NCBI RefSeq assembly: GCF_009377235.1
Contig: NZ_VMNX01000005.1
Coordinates: 1 to 64,000 of the forward strand
DNA from: Streptomyces acidicola
GTDB taxonomy: Bacteria; Actinomycetota; Actinomycetes; Streptomycetales; Streptomycetaceae
Direction of reading: 5' to 3'
DNA: 64,000 nucleotides
Below the pieces are notes generated by a model. It searched no databases and was not told where the DNA came from. It saw only the letters and a list, made by a program, of their open reading frames with translations. The position numbers were made by a program, and so were the translations under genes. Positions 52,136 to 61,637 of the stretch are shown piece after piece (positions within the stretch are counted from its first letter, which is position 1; each line of letters opens with the position of its first letter).

Positions 52136-54578
52136 GCAACCGCACGGCTCCTCGCTTGTGCAGTGGATCGTTGCCGTTGCCGCACTTGGGGGACTGGATG
52201 CAGGACGGGCAGCCGGCGTCGCACTCGCAGGAGGCGATGGCCTCGCGGGTGGCGGCGAGCCAGGAGCGGGCCGTGTGGAAGGCGCGTTCGGCGAAGCCCG
52301 CGCCGCCCGGATGGCCGTCGTAGACGAAGACCGTCGGCAGCAGCGTGTCGGGGTGCAGCGGGACCGAGACGCCGCCGATGTCCCAGCGGTCGCAGGTCGC
52401 GAAGAGCGGCAACATGCCGATCGACGCGTGCTCGGCGGCGTGGAGGGCGCCGCCGAGGATCTCCGGGTTGATCCGGGCGGCGTCGAGCTGGTCCTCGGTG
52501 ACCGTCCACCACACGGCACGGGTGCGCAGCGTCCGAGGAGGGAGGTCGAGTTTCGTCTCGCCGAGCACTTCACCGGTGATCAGCTTTCGACGCAGGAAGG
52601 AGACGACCTGGTTGGTGACCTCGACGGAGCCGTAGCACAGGCGTCCGTCGCCCCACGGGACTTCGATGTCGGTCTCCAGTATCGAGATCGACGTCGTGTC
52701 GCGGGCGACCGTCGAATAGGGCGGGTTGGCCTCCTGGACCAGGGCCACGGACTCGTCCAGGTCCAGTTCGCGCACCAGGTACGTACGGCCCTGGTGCAGG
52801 TGCACGGCGCCCTCGTGGACCGTCGTGTGGGCGGCGCCCGCGTCGACCGTGCCCAGGAGCCGTCCGGTGCCGGCCTCGACGATCTGGACGGGCCGTCCGC
52901 CCTGTCCGCGGATGTCCGTGAGGTCGGCGGCCCGCTCGCGGCGTGTCCAGTGCCAGGCCTTGGTGCGGCGCCGGAGCAGCTTCGCGGCCTCCAGCTGCGG
53001 CAGCAGGTCCTCGGCGGCGGGGCCGAACAGCGGAAGGTCGTCGTCCGTCAGGGGGATCTCGGCGGCGGCCGCGCACAGGTGCGGGGCCAGGACGTACGGG
53101 TTGTCCGGGTCGAGGACCGTCGACTCGACCGGCTGGTCGAACAACGCCTCGGGGTGGTGCACGAGGAACGTGTCCAGCGGGTCGTCGCGGGCGACCAGGA
53201 CGGCCAGGGCGCCCTCTCCTGAGCGGCCGGCGCGGCCCGCCTGCTGCCACAGGGAGGCCCGCGTGCCCGGGTAGCCGGCGATCACCACGGCGTCCAGGCC
53301 GGAGACGTCGATGCCCAGCTCCAGGGCGGTGGTGGCGGCGAGGCCGAGGAGTTCGCCGGAGTGGAGGGCGCGCTCCAGGGCGCGGCGTTCCTCCGCGAGG
53401 TAGCCCCCGCGGTACGCGGCGACGCGCCGGGCCAGCGAGCGGTCGCCCGCGGTGCCGGCCTCCGATGTCACGGAGGCGAGGCGTTCCTGGGTGATCACCG
53501 AGATGAGTTCGGCGCCGCGCCGGGAGCGGACGAAGACGACCGAGCGGACGCCCTGCAGGACGAGGTCGGTCAGGAGATCCGCGGTCTCCGCGGTCGCCGT
53601 ACGCCGCACCGGCGCGCCCTTCTCGCCGTGCAGCTCGGTGAGCGGGGGCTCCCAGAGGGCGAACACCAGTTCTCCACGAGGGGAGGCGTCGTCCGCGACC
53701 TCGACCACCGGCAGGCCGGTGAGCCGGGACGCGGCGACCGAGGGCTCGGCGGCGGTCGCCGAGGCCAGCAGGAAGACGGGCGAGGCGCCGTACCGGGTGC
53801 ACAGCCTGCGCAGACGGCGCAGCACCTGGGCGACATGGGAGCCGAAGACGCCGCGGTAGGTGTGGCACTCGTCGATGACGACGTACTTCAGGGCCTTGAG
53901 GAAGGAGGACCAGCGCGGGTGTGACGGAAGGATCCCGCGGTGCAGCATGTCGGGGTTGGTGAGGACGTAGTTGGCGTACTGGCGGATCCACTCGCGTTCC
54001 TCGACAGGGGTGTCGCCGTCGTAGACGGCGGGGCGGATCGCGGTGCCCAGCGGATGTGAAATTTCCTTCACCGATCGGCACTGATCCGCCGCGAGTGCTT
54101 TCGTCGGCGCCAGGTACAGGGTGGTGGCGCCGCGGCCGTTGGGTGCCTCGGAGCCGTCCAGGAGACCGGAGAGCACGGGGACGAGGTAGGCGAGCGATTT
54201 GCCGGAGGCCGTGCCGGTGGCGACGACCACCGAATCGCCGTCCAGCGCGTGTTCGGCGGCGCGTGCCTGATGGGCCCAAGGGTGTTCGATGCCCTTGGCC
54301 TGCACGGCCGAGATGACTTCCGCGCGGATCCGGTCGGGCCAGACGGCATGGCGGCCCTCACGCGGGGGCAGGTGCTCCGTATGAGTGATGCGCGAAGCCC
54401 TGCCCGGCGCGGAGGCGAGCCGGTCCAGGACCGTCCTCGGCGCGGGGCGGGCGGCGGAGTCCGTCGGGGATCGATCGGTTCGGTGATTCTTGGCCATCGG
54501 CACCGAGTGTGTCACCGGCGTGACGGACAATGGTCCCAAGGCGTCGTGCACGCCTGCCGGTAAGTGATTGAATGCCAT
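52101..54578 (-). CDS. DEAD/DEAH-box helicase with C-terminal zinc domain (MrfA-like)
   Basis: 825 residues from ATG 54578. Motif I VVVATGTASGKSLAYLVPVL, motif II VVIDECHTYRG (DECH), motif III LASATAAEPS, motif VI QQAGRAGRSGEGALAV. The DUF1998-type C-terminus has four clustered cysteines (CECDAGCPSC...C). MrfA is a DNA repair helicase in Bacillus; the Streptomyces family is presumed similar. It is divergent from bldG. A shorter start at ATG 54497 cannot be excluded. Confidence 0.9.
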   Translation of the reverse strand: MAFNHLPAGVHDALGPLSVTPVTHSVPMAKNHRTDRSPTDSAARPAPRTVLDRLASAPGRASRITHTEHLPPREGRHAVWPDRIRAEVISAVQAKGIEHPWAHQARAAEHALDGDSVVVATGTASGKSLAYLVPVLSGLLDGSEAPNGRGATTLYLAPTKALAADQCRSVKEISHPLGTAIRPAVYDGDTPVEEREWIRQYANYVLTNPDMLHRGILPSHPRWSSFLKALKYVVIDECHTYRGVFGSHVAQVLRRLRRLCTRYGASPVFLLASATAAEPSVAASRLTGLPVVEVADDASPRGELVFALWEPPLTELHGEKGAPVRRTATAETADLLTDLVLQGVRSVVFVRSRRGAELISVITQERLASVTSEAGTAGDRSLARRVAAYRGGYLAEERRALERALHSGELLGLAATTALELGIDVSGLDAVVIAGYPGTRASLWQQAGRAGRSGEGALAVLVARDDPLDTFLVHHPEALFDQPVESTVLDPDNPYVLAPHLCAAAAEIPLTDDDLPLFGPAAEDLLPQLEAAKLLRRRTKAWHWTRRERAADLTDIRGQGGRPVQIVEAGTGRLLGTVDAGAAHTTVHEGAVHLHQGRTYLVRELDLDESVALVQEANPPYSTVARDTTSISILETDIEVPWGDGRLCYGSVEVTNQVVSFLRRKLITGEVLGETKLDLPPRTLRTRAVWWTVTEDQLDAARINPEILGGALHAAEHASIGMLPLFATCDRWDIGGVSVPLHPDTLLPTVFVYDGHPGGAGFAERAFHTARSWLAATREAIASCECDAGCPSCIQSPKCGNGNDPLHKRGAVRLLTELLREAPAG

Positions 54579-54658
54579 CGCGGCTGGCGAACCGTCCTGG
54601 GGCTCCGCCGAGGTGTCCTGAGGGACGACCGCTCGATTAGCAAGGTGCTGGAGGATCC

Positions 54659-55000
54659 GTGGACCTGTCCCTGTCGACCCGTACCGTCGGCGATCGTACG
54701 GTCGTCGAGGTCGGTGGTGAAATCGACGTATATACCGCGCCCAAGCTGCGCGAGCAGCTGGTCGAGCTGGTGAACGACGGGAGTTTCCACCTCGTCGTCG
54801 ACATGGAGGGTGTCGACTTCCTCGACTCCACCGGGCTCGGCGTGCTGGTAGGCGGCTTGAAGCGTGTCCGGGCCCATGAGGGCTCGCTGCGCCTGGTGTG
54901 CAACCAGGAGCGCATTCTGAAGATCTTCCGCATCACCGGTCTCACCAAGGTGTTCCCGATCCACACCTCGGTCGACGAAGCGGTGGCGGCGACGGACTGA
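54659..55000 (+). CDS. bldG: BldG, anti-anti-sigma factor
   Basis: 113 residues from GTG 54659 with GGAGG upstream. STAS fold: [20 protein letters not shown] and the phosphorylation site Ser57 in [13 protein letters not shown]. Sequence matches Streptomyces BldG (SCO3549), needed for aerial growth and antibiotic production. It is phosphorylated by an anti-sigma kinase and released to bind anti-sigma factors. The next gene encodes its partner. Confidence 0.98.
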   Translation: MDLSLSTRTVGDRTVVEVGGEIDVYTAPKLREQLVELVNDGSFHLVVDMEGVDFLDSTGLGVLVGGLKRVRAHEGSLRLVCNQERILKIFRITGLTKVFPIHTSVDEAVAATD

Positions 55001-55103
55001 CCGTCGGTGGGCCGTGTGCCCATGACGGCTGAGACAACAGGAGGGGGACCGGGCTCACGACGGCCCGGCCCCCTGACAGCACGCCCGTTTCCGAGGGGGA
55101 TGC

Positions 55104-55535
55104 ATGGCCACCGTTGAACTCCGTTTCAGTGCGGTCCCAGGACATGTCAGGACCGCCCGACTGGTGGCCGCTTCCGTCGCACGCAAGGCCGGGGTGGACG
55201 AGGCCGTCCTCGACGAGGTGCGGCTCGCCGTCGGCGAGGCCTGCACCCGTGCCGTCGGCCTGCACCAGAGCAGCGGCATCTCGGCGCCGGTGCGGGTGCT
55301 GCTGATCGAGGAGGAGAAACAGTTCTCCATCGAGGTCGGTGATGAGGCTCCCCGCGCCGTGCCGGGCGGCACGACGCACGGAGCCCATGAGGACGCGGAC
55401 GTGGAGGCCGAGGAGGACGAGATGGGCCTCGCGGTCATCAGCGGCCTCGTCGACGACGTGGAGGTCACCGCGGACGAGCACGGCGGCAAGATCCGTATGA
55501 GCTGGCCGACCACACCGCCGGCCGCGGTTCCCTGA
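55104..55535 (+). CDS. Anti-sigma factor / Ser-Thr kinase paired with BldG
   Basis: 143 residues. HATPase_c pattern: AVLDEVRLAVGEACTRAVGL (N-box position, with Glu and a changed Asn), and DEMGLAVISGLVDDVEVTAD (G-box). It corresponds to SCO3548, shown to interact with BldG. It follows bldG by 103 bp on the same strand. An acidic insert (EDADVEAEEDE) is present before the G-box. Confidence 0.92.
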   Translation: MATVELRFSAVPGHVRTARLVAASVARKAGVDEAVLDEVRLAVGEACTRAVGLHQSSGISAPVRVLLIEEEKQFSIEVGDEAPRAVPGGTTHGAHEDADVEAEEDEMGLAVISGLVDDVEVTADEHGGKIRMSWPTTPPAAVP

Positions 55536-55621
55536 CGCGCGCCTCCCCGTACGCCCCGCCGGCGTACCTCCCTCTTCGAGTCTCCGCCTGCGAGTCTCTG
55601 CGAGAGGCTTCGAGTCTCTGC

Positions 55622-55649
55622 AAAGGGCCCTGCTGAGCAGGGCCCTTTT
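55622..55649 (+). terminator. Intrinsic terminator with T-tract
   Basis: AAAGGGCCCTGC, TGA, GCAGGGCCCTTT followed by T and a TTTT-rich tail. It ends the bldG operon. Three near-copies of CGAGTCTCTGC precede it. Confidence 0.95.
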
Positions 55650-55908
55650 CCTTTTGTCCGATCATTCTGCGACGACTTCCCGATGATGCGCCTGAATTAG
55701 TGAAGGAATTCACGATCAATCAGGCGGTCATTTGATCAAGCGTCAACGCCTTTGAGGCATTACCGCTTTCGGGTTCTGTGCCTCCCCGGCGATCATTTGC
55801 TGACGGGCAGGTGGAGCTAATTCCGTTTACCGCGTACTGTTTTGATCAGGTTCCCCTCCCTAGAATCCGTCCACATCTTGAGCTCAGCCCAAGCGTCAAG
55901 GAGGACGA
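55650..55908 (+). promoter_or_regulatory. hppA: hppA promoter region
   Basis: A 259-bp AT-richer gap. TAGAAT at 55861-55866 is a good -10 hexamer, with a poor -35 about 17-18 bp upstream. AAGGAGG (55899-55905) is the ribosome binding site for hppA. No gene. Confidence 0.6.
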
Positions 55909-58314
55909 ATGGCGGGGCTTTTTACCCCTCAGCAGTTTGATCACCCCACAACCTTCGCAGCCGCAGTGCTGACGAACGACAATCGCCTCATCGTGATGGT
56001 CATCGGGATCGTCGCGCTGGCCGCGCTCGTGGTCGCCGGGGTCCTGGTGCGGCAGGTGCTCGCGGCAGGCGAAGGCACCGACAGCATGAAGAAGATCGCG
56101 GCGGCGGTCCAGGAAGGCGCCAACGCCTATCTGGCCCGGCAGCTGCGCACGCTCGGCGTATTCGCCGTCGTGGTGTTCTTCCTGCTCATGCTGCTGCCCG
56201 CGGACGACTGGAATCAGCGCGCCGGCCGATCGGTGTTCTTCTTGATCGGCGCCGCGTTCTCGGCGGCCACCGGTTATATCGGGATGTGGTTGGCCGTACG
56301 CAGCAATGTGCGGGTCGCCGCCGCGGCGCGTGAAGCGACCCCGGCGGAAGGTGAGCCGGAAAAGGATCTCACCGCCGTCTCGCACAAAGCCATGAAGATC
56401 GCTTTCCGCACGGGTGGCGTCGTCGGCATGTTCACGGTGGGGCTCGGTCTTCTGGGCGCCTCCTGTGTGGTGCTGGTGTACGCGGCCGACGCGCCGAAGG
56501 TCCTGGAGGGCTTCGGTCTCGGTGCGGCGCTCATCGCGATGTTCATGCGGGTCGGCGGCGGCATCTTCACCAAGGCCGCCGACGTCGGCGCCGACCTGGT
56601 CGGCAAGGTCGAGCAGGGCATTCCGGAGGACGACCCGCGCAATGCCGCGACCATTGCCGACAACGTGGGCGACAACGTCGGCGACTGCGCGGGCATGGCT
56701 GCCGACCTCTTCGAGTCGTACGCCGTGACCCTCGTCGCCGCGTTGATCCTCGGCAAGGCGGCGTTCGGTGACGCGGGGCTGGCGTTCCCGCTGCTCGTGC
56801 CCGCGATCGGTGTGGTCACGGCGATGATCGGCATCTTCGCCGTGGCCCCGCGGCGCGCCGACCGGAGCGGCATGAGTGCCATCAACCGCGGTTTCTTCAT
56901 CTCCGCGGTGATCTCGCTGGCGCTGGTCGCGGTCGCGGTCTTCGTCTATCTGCCGTCGTCGTACGCCGGCCTGAAGGGCGTCACGGACGCGGCGATCCTC
57001 GGCAAGGGCGGCGATCCGCGGATCCTCGCGCTCGTCGCGGTGGCCATCGGCATCGTGCTGGCCGCGCTGATCCAGCAGCTGACCGGCTACTTCACCGAGA
57101 CCACCCGACGCCCCGTGCGGGACATCGGCAAGACCTCGCTCACCGGCCCGGCCACCGTCGTCCTCGCCGGTATCTCCATCGGCCTCGAATCGGCCGTCTA
57201 CACCGCCCTGCTGATCGGCCTCGGCGTGTACGGGGCGTTCCTGCTCGGCGGTACGTCGATCATGCTCGCCCTGTTCGCGGTGGCGCTGGCCGGCACCGGT
57301 CTGCTCACCACGGTCGGCGTCATCGTCGCCATGGACACCTTCGGACCGGTCTCCGACAACGCTCAGGGCATCGCCGAGATGTCCGGCGACGTCCAGGGCG
57401 CGGGCGCGCAGGTGCTCACCGACCTCGACGCCGTGGGCAACACGACCAAGGCCATCACCAAGGGCATCGCCATCGCCACGGCCGTACTCGCGGCCTCGGC
57501 GCTCTTCGGGTCGTACCGCGACGCGATCCTCACGGCCGCGAACGACGTGGGCGAGAAGGTCTCCGGCGCGGGCGCGCCGATGAACCTGATGATGGACATC
57601 TCACAGCCCAACAACCTCGTCGGGCTCATCGCGGGCGCCGCGGTCGTCTTCCTCTTCTCGGGGCTGGCGATCAACGCGGTCTCGCGGTCCGCCGGTGCGG
57701 TCGTCTACGAGGTCCGCCGGCAGTTCCGCGAGAAGCCGGGGATCATGAACTACACCGAGACGCCCGAGTACGGCAGAGTCGTCGACATCTGCACCAAGGA
57801 CGCCCTGCGGGAGCTGGCCACACCGGGACTGCTCGCCGTGATGGCGCCCATCGCGATCGGGTTCACGCTCGGCGTCGGCGCGCTCGGGGCCTATCTCGCG
57901 GGTGCGATCGGCACGGGCACGCTCATGGCGGTGTTCCTCGCCAACTCCGGCGGCGCCTGGGACAACGCCAAGAAGCTCGTCGAGGACGGCCACCACGGCG
58001 GCAAGGGCAGCGATGCCCACGCGGCGACCGTGATCGGCGACACGGTGGGCGACCCGTTCAAGGACACCGCGGGCCCCGCCATCAACCCGCTGCTGAAGGT
58101 GATGAACCTGGTGGCGCTGCTCATCGCGCCCGCGGTCGTGAAGTTCAGTTACGGCGAGGACAAGAGCATCGTGCTCCGTGTGCTCATCGCGGTGGTCGCG
58201 CTCGGCGTGATCGTCGGCGCGGTGTACATGTCCAAGCGGCGCGGTATCGCCGTGGGTGACGAAGACAACACCGACCGGACGGCCAAGTCGGTGGATCCCG
58301 CGGTGGTTTCGTAG
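55909..58314 (+). CDS. hppA: Membrane-bound H+-translocating pyrophosphatase
   Basis: 801 residues with about 16 membrane helices. The PPi-binding loops are intact: DVGADLVGKVEQGIPEDDPR, DNVGDNVGDCAGMAADLFES and GDTVGDPFKDTAGPA. GNTTKAITKG has Lys where K+-dependent enzymes have Ala, so it is the K+-independent H+ type. It pumps protons using pyrophosphate. Start ATG 55909 with AAGGAGG. SCO3547 equivalent. Confidence 0.97.
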   Translation: MAGLFTPQQFDHPTTFAAAVLTNDNRLIVMVIGIVALAALVVAGVLVRQVLAAGEGTDSMKKIAAAVQEGANAYLARQLRTLGVFAVVVFFLLMLLPADDWNQRAGRSVFFLIGAAFSAATGYIGMWLAVRSNVRVAAAAREATPAEGEPEKDLTAVSHKAMKIAFRTGGVVGMFTVGLGLLGASCVVLVYAADAPKVLEGFGLGAALIAMFMRVGGGIFTKAADVGADLVGKVEQGIPEDDPRNAATIADNVGDNVGDCAGMAADLFESYAVTLVAALILGKAAFGDAGLAFPLLVPAIGVVTAMIGIFAVAPRRADRSGMSAINRGFFISAVISLALVAVAVFVYLPSSYAGLKGVTDAAILGKGGDPRILALVAVAIGIVLAALIQQLTGYFTETTRRPVRDIGKTSLTGPATVVLAGISIGLESAVYTALLIGLGVYGAFLLGGTSIMLALFAVALAGTGLLTTVGVIVAMDTFGPVSDNAQGIAEMSGDVQGAGAQVLTDLDAVGNTTKAITKGIAIATAVLAASALFGSYRDAILTAANDVGEKVSGAGAPMNLMMDISQPNNLVGLIAGAAVVFLFSGLAINAVSRSAGAVVYEVRRQFREKPGIMNYTETPEYGRVVDICTKDALRELATPGLLAVMAPIAIGFTLGVGALGAYLAGAIGTGTLMAVFLANSGGAWDNAKKLVEDGHHGGKGSDAHAATVIGDTVGDPFKDTAGPAINPLLKVMNLVALLIAPAVVKFSYGEDKSIVLRVLIAVVALGVIVGAVYMSKRRGIAVGDEDNTDRTAKSVDPAVVS

Positions 58315-58327
58315 ACGGCGGTACGAG

Positions 58328-58389
58328 GGCCGGCTTCGCGCCGGCCAACGGACGGGCGGTTGGCGCGTGTTGACGCGTCATCCGCCCGT
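58328..58389 (+). terminator. Paired hairpins after hppA
   Basis: GGCCGGC-TTCGC-GCCGGCC (58328-58346), then ACGGGCGG (58352-58359) pairing with CCGCCCGT (58382-58389). Confidence 0.75.
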
Positions 58390-58532
58390 TCTGCCGTTTG
58401 TGTGCCCTGTCCGTGAGCCTTCTCTCTTTCGTGCAAATGGATCATATGGTGTGATAACGGGCATATGACATCGGGGTGTCACCCGTTCGGCGTGTATGTT
58501 CCGGGCCGAGAGCCATGGAAGGGACCAATCCG

Positions 58533-59108
58533 GTGAACAAGAAGCTCGCGGCCGCACTGTCCGGCGGTGCGGTACTGGTACTGGCGCTGTCGGGATGCAG
58601 CAGCAGCGACGACAACAGCGAACAGCTGAACTCCTGGGCCAAGCAGGTCTGCGACGCCGTGCAGCCGCAGACGAAGAAGATCACGGCCGCCAACGCCGCG
58701 ATCCAGCAGGAGACCTCGGACGACAGCACACCGGAGGCCGTGCAGAAGGTGGACTCCCAGGCCTTCCAGGACATCTCCGACGCCTACAAGGCGATGGCGA
58801 CCGCCGTCCAGAAGGCCGGGGCGCCGGACGTCGAGAACGGCGACAAGAAGATGCAGGACGCGGTCAAGGAGCTCAACACCCTCTCCACCGCCTACGCCGA
58901 ACTGAAGAAGAAGTCGGACGACCTCGACACCAAGGACCAGGCGAAGTTCGCCGACGGCCTCAAGGGCGTCGCCACGGAGCTGGAGAAGCTGAGCAGGAGC
59001 GGCAGCGACGCGCTCGCCAAGCTGGAGGAGGGCGACGTGGGCAAGGCGATGTCCCAGCAGCAGAGCTGCAAGACCGCGGCCGTCTCGTCCTCGGCGGGCA
59101 AGGGCTGA
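58533..59108 (+). CDS. Small secreted lipoprotein
   Basis: 191 residues from GTG 58533 with GGAAGGGA upstream. Lipobox LSGC at residue 22, then a Ser/Asp linker and a helical domain with heptad-like repeats (ELNTLSTAYAELKKKSDDLD, GVATELEKLSRSGSDALAKL). Two Cys (VCDAV and QSCKTA) may form a disulfide. Family not recognised beyond small lipoprotein. Confidence 0.85.
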   Translation: MNKKLAAALSGGAVLVLALSGCSSSDDNSEQLNSWAKQVCDAVQPQTKKITAANAAIQQETSDDSTPEAVQKVDSQAFQDISDAYKAMATAVQKAGAPDVENGDKKMQDAVKELNTLSTAYAELKKKSDDLDTKDQAKFADGLKGVATELEKLSRSGSDALAKLEEGDVGKAMSQQQSCKTAAVSSSAGKG

Positions 59109-59176
59109 CGTCCGCGTGAAAGGGCGCCCCTCGTGAAGTGGCGCGCCTGAGGAGGGCGATCGTTCGTCAACCTCAC

Positions 59177-59208
59177 AAGGGTCCGGTACGCGCGCGTGCC
59201 GGACCCTT
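59177..59208 (+). terminator. Near-perfect 32-bp palindromic terminator
   Basis: AAGGGTCCGG at 59177-59186 pairs with CCGGACCCTT at 59199-59208, and the inner bases continue the stem. Confidence 0.8.
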
Positions 59209-59265
59209 GGCATATGCCGTCCACAGGTGTGCGCGCCATGTCGCGGAAGCCGACACAATGGGACC

Positions 59266-60792
59266 GTGAGCAACTCCAGCCTGTCGCCCCTGCCCGCCAC
59301 CGACCGCCCCGACGTCGCCGCCCGGCTCCGGGACGCCCTGATCGGAGCCGGCTTCACCGCCGACGGCCTGCTCGACCTGCTCGGCGCTCCCGCGTACGCG
59401 GCGCTGGCCCGCAGCGAGACCGTGCCGGCGCTGCGGGCGACGCGCGGGGACACGCCGCTGGAGGCGCTCGTACGGCTCTTCCTGCTCCAGCAGCCCGTGG
59501 CGCACGCGCGCGTGGCGGACGCGCTGCCGGTCGACGCGTGCCTGGAGAGCGGCTGGCTGGTGCGCGCCGCTCCGGACGCGGGGGACGATCTCGCCGCCAC
59601 CGTCGACGTACGGCCGTACGGCGGTCCCGGTGGCGAGGACTGGTTCATCGTGTCCGACCTGGGGTGTGCGGTCGGCGGGGCCCGCGGCATCGGCAGCCAT
59701 GGGGAAGGTGTCGTACTCGGAGTGGGCGGGGCGTCCACCACGCTTGCGGGAATCACCGTACGGAACCCGGTCGCCTCCGTGCTCGACCTCGGCACCGGAT
59801 CAGGGATCCAGACCCTGCACGCCACGCGCCACGCCACCCGGGTGACCGCGACCGACGTGAACCCGCGCGCGCTGCACATCACCGCGCTCACGCTCGCGTT
59901 GTCCGGCGCACCGGCGGCCGACCTGCGCGAGGGTTCGCTGTTCGAGCCGGTGCGGGGCGAGACGTACGACCTGATCGTGTCCAACCCGCCCTTCGTGATC
60001 TCTCCCGGCGCCCGGCTCACCTACCGCGACGGCGGCATGGGCGGGGACGACCTGTGCCGGGCGCTGGTCCAGCAGGCGGGGGAGCGGCTGAACGAGGGCG
60101 GGTTCGCACAGTTCCTCGCCAACTGGCAGCACGTGGAGGGCGAGGACTGGCCGGACCGGCTGCGCTCCTGGGTGCCGCGCGGGTGCGACGCCTGGATCGT
60201 GCAGCGCGAGGTGCAGGACGTCACGCAGTACGCCGAGCTGTGGCTGCGCGACGCGGGCGACCACCGCGCGGACCCCGCCGAGTACCAGGCGCGGTACGAC
60301 GCGTGGCTCGACGAGTTCGAGGCGCGCAAGGTCAGGGCCGTCGGGTTCGGCTGGATCACCCTGCGCAGGACCGGTGCCGCCGAGCCGTCGATCACCGTGG
60401 AGGAGTGGCCGCATCCGGTCGAACAGCCGCTCGGCGACACGGTGCGCGCGCACTTCGAGCGCCTCGACTACCTGCGCGAGCACGACGACGCGGCCCTGCT
60501 CGCCGGGCACTTCAGGCTCGTCGAGGAGATCGTCCAGGAGCAGGTCGGGCTGCCGGGCGCCGAGGACCCCGAGCACGTGGTGCTGCGGCAGAACCGCGGG
60601 ATGCGCCGGGCCACCAAGGTGGACACGATCGGCGCGGGCTTCGCAGGGGTGTGCGACGGCTCGCTCAGCGCGGGCCGGATCCTCGACGCCATCGCTCAAC
60701 TGGTCGGCGAGGACCCGGTGTTGCTGCGCGACCGGACCCCGGCGCAGATCCGGCTGCTGGTGGAACAGGGCTTCCTCGAACCCGCCGGCTGA
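59266..60792 (+). CDS. SAM-dependent methyltransferase (MTS domain)
   Basis: 508 residues from GTG 59266. Motif I VLDLGTGSGIQTL near residue 180 and the catalytic SNPPFVISPG (NPPF) are those of N6-adenine/N5-glutamine methyltransferases. The N- and C-terminal parts (LLGAPAYAALARSETVPALR, GRILDAIAQLVGEDP) are specific to an actinobacterial family. A ribosome- or RNA-directed role is possible (inference). It lacks an obvious ribosome binding site. Confidence 0.9.
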   Translation: MSNSSLSPLPATDRPDVAARLRDALIGAGFTADGLLDLLGAPAYAALARSETVPALRATRGDTPLEALVRLFLLQQPVAHARVADALPVDACLESGWLVRAAPDAGDDLAATVDVRPYGGPGGEDWFIVSDLGCAVGGARGIGSHGEGVVLGVGGASTTLAGITVRNPVASVLDLGTGSGIQTLHATRHATRVTATDVNPRALHITALTLALSGAPAADLREGSLFEPVRGETYDLIVSNPPFVISPGARLTYRDGGMGGDDLCRALVQQAGERLNEGGFAQFLANWQHVEGEDWPDRLRSWVPRGCDAWIVQREVQDVTQYAELWLRDAGDHRADPAEYQARYDAWLDEFEARKVRAVGFGWITLRRTGAAEPSITVEEWPHPVEQPLGDTVRAHFERLDYLREHDDAALLAGHFRLVEEIVQEQVGLPGAEDPEHVVLRQNRGMRRATKVDTIGAGFAGVCDGSLSAGRILDAIAQLVGEDPVLLRDRTPAQIRLLVEQGFLEPAG

Positions 60793-60922
60793 GGCTGACG
60801 GCGTCCGTCCGGCCGTCTCGTGCACGACGGCCGGGGTGTTCACCACGCGTTCGTCTTCCGGTCTCCCGGGCCTGTGAGGCTTTCTGGCCCGAGGATCCGA
60901 GCACACAGGACATGGAAGAGAC

Positions 60923-61120
60923 ATGGAAACCGCACCGGCGATCTTCACGGGCACCGTGTTCGTACTGTTCGGATCGTCGCTGCTCCTGTGGACCGGACAC
61001 CGGGTATGGCGCCACGAGGCGGTCGCCGACGGAGTGCACCCCAAGGTCTCCGCTGTGGTCGCGACACTCGCCGGCGTGAGCGCACTGGCGCTCGCGGCGT
61101 GGTGCTTCGCACAACTCTGA
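60923..61120 (+). CDS. Small two-helix membrane protein
   Basis: 65 residues from ATG 60923 with GGAAGAGAC upstream. Two membrane helices: PAIFTGTVFVLFGSSLLLW and SAVVATLAGVSALALAAWCF. Unrecognised. Confidence 0.7.
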   Translation: METAPAIFTGTVFVLFGSSLLLWTGHRVWRHEAVADGVHPKVSAVVATLAGVSALALAAWCFAQL

Positions 61121-61171
61121 CGACGGCGCACGGCCAACGGCACGCCGGCCCGGACGATCTCCAGTAGCGCA

Positions 61172-61333
61172 TCACACGTAGACGACTGCTTCCCCCAGCA
61201 GGCTCCCGGGCATACGTGCTTCCCTCGCGGGCATGAGGAGCAGACTCGCGGGCTCCGCGCATACGAGCAGATGAGGCACCCTTGCCGCCTCTCCGACGGG
61301 AAGCGGCGCTCCCGAGTTACCCTCGGAAACCAT
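61172..61333 (-). CDS. Doubtful small ORF before topA
   Basis: 53 codons from ATG 61333: SGAPLPVGEAARVPHLLVCA, then LLMPAREARMPGSLLGEAVV. Third-position GC is high but lower than in core genes, and no ribosome binding site is evident. Kept only as a candidate. Confidence 0.3.
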   Translation of the reverse strand: MVSEGNSGAPLPVGEAARVPHLLVCAEPASLLLMPAREARMPGSLLGEAVVYV

Positions 61334-61637
61334 GCTCGGCGATACACCCGGCACACGAGCGTTGTCCTCGTGTCCTGACGCCGGGCCCGCGTGTGCATAC
61401 TGCCACAAGAAGGCTACGGATGGTGAGAAGAACCGATGAGCCTTCATTCCGGCCCCAGGTTAGTCTGAGGCTTGACCCGTTACATTGGGAGACCGTTCGA
61501 GTGGCCGTTGTGTACTTCGGTCATTTGACACGGGGGCGGGATTTACCGTCACACTCCGCAGCGTCAGTACGTGCGCGCCACATCCCGTGGCCCCAGCCCT
61601 GGGGTGCCCCCAGCGTCGACCGGAGAGAAGAGCGAAG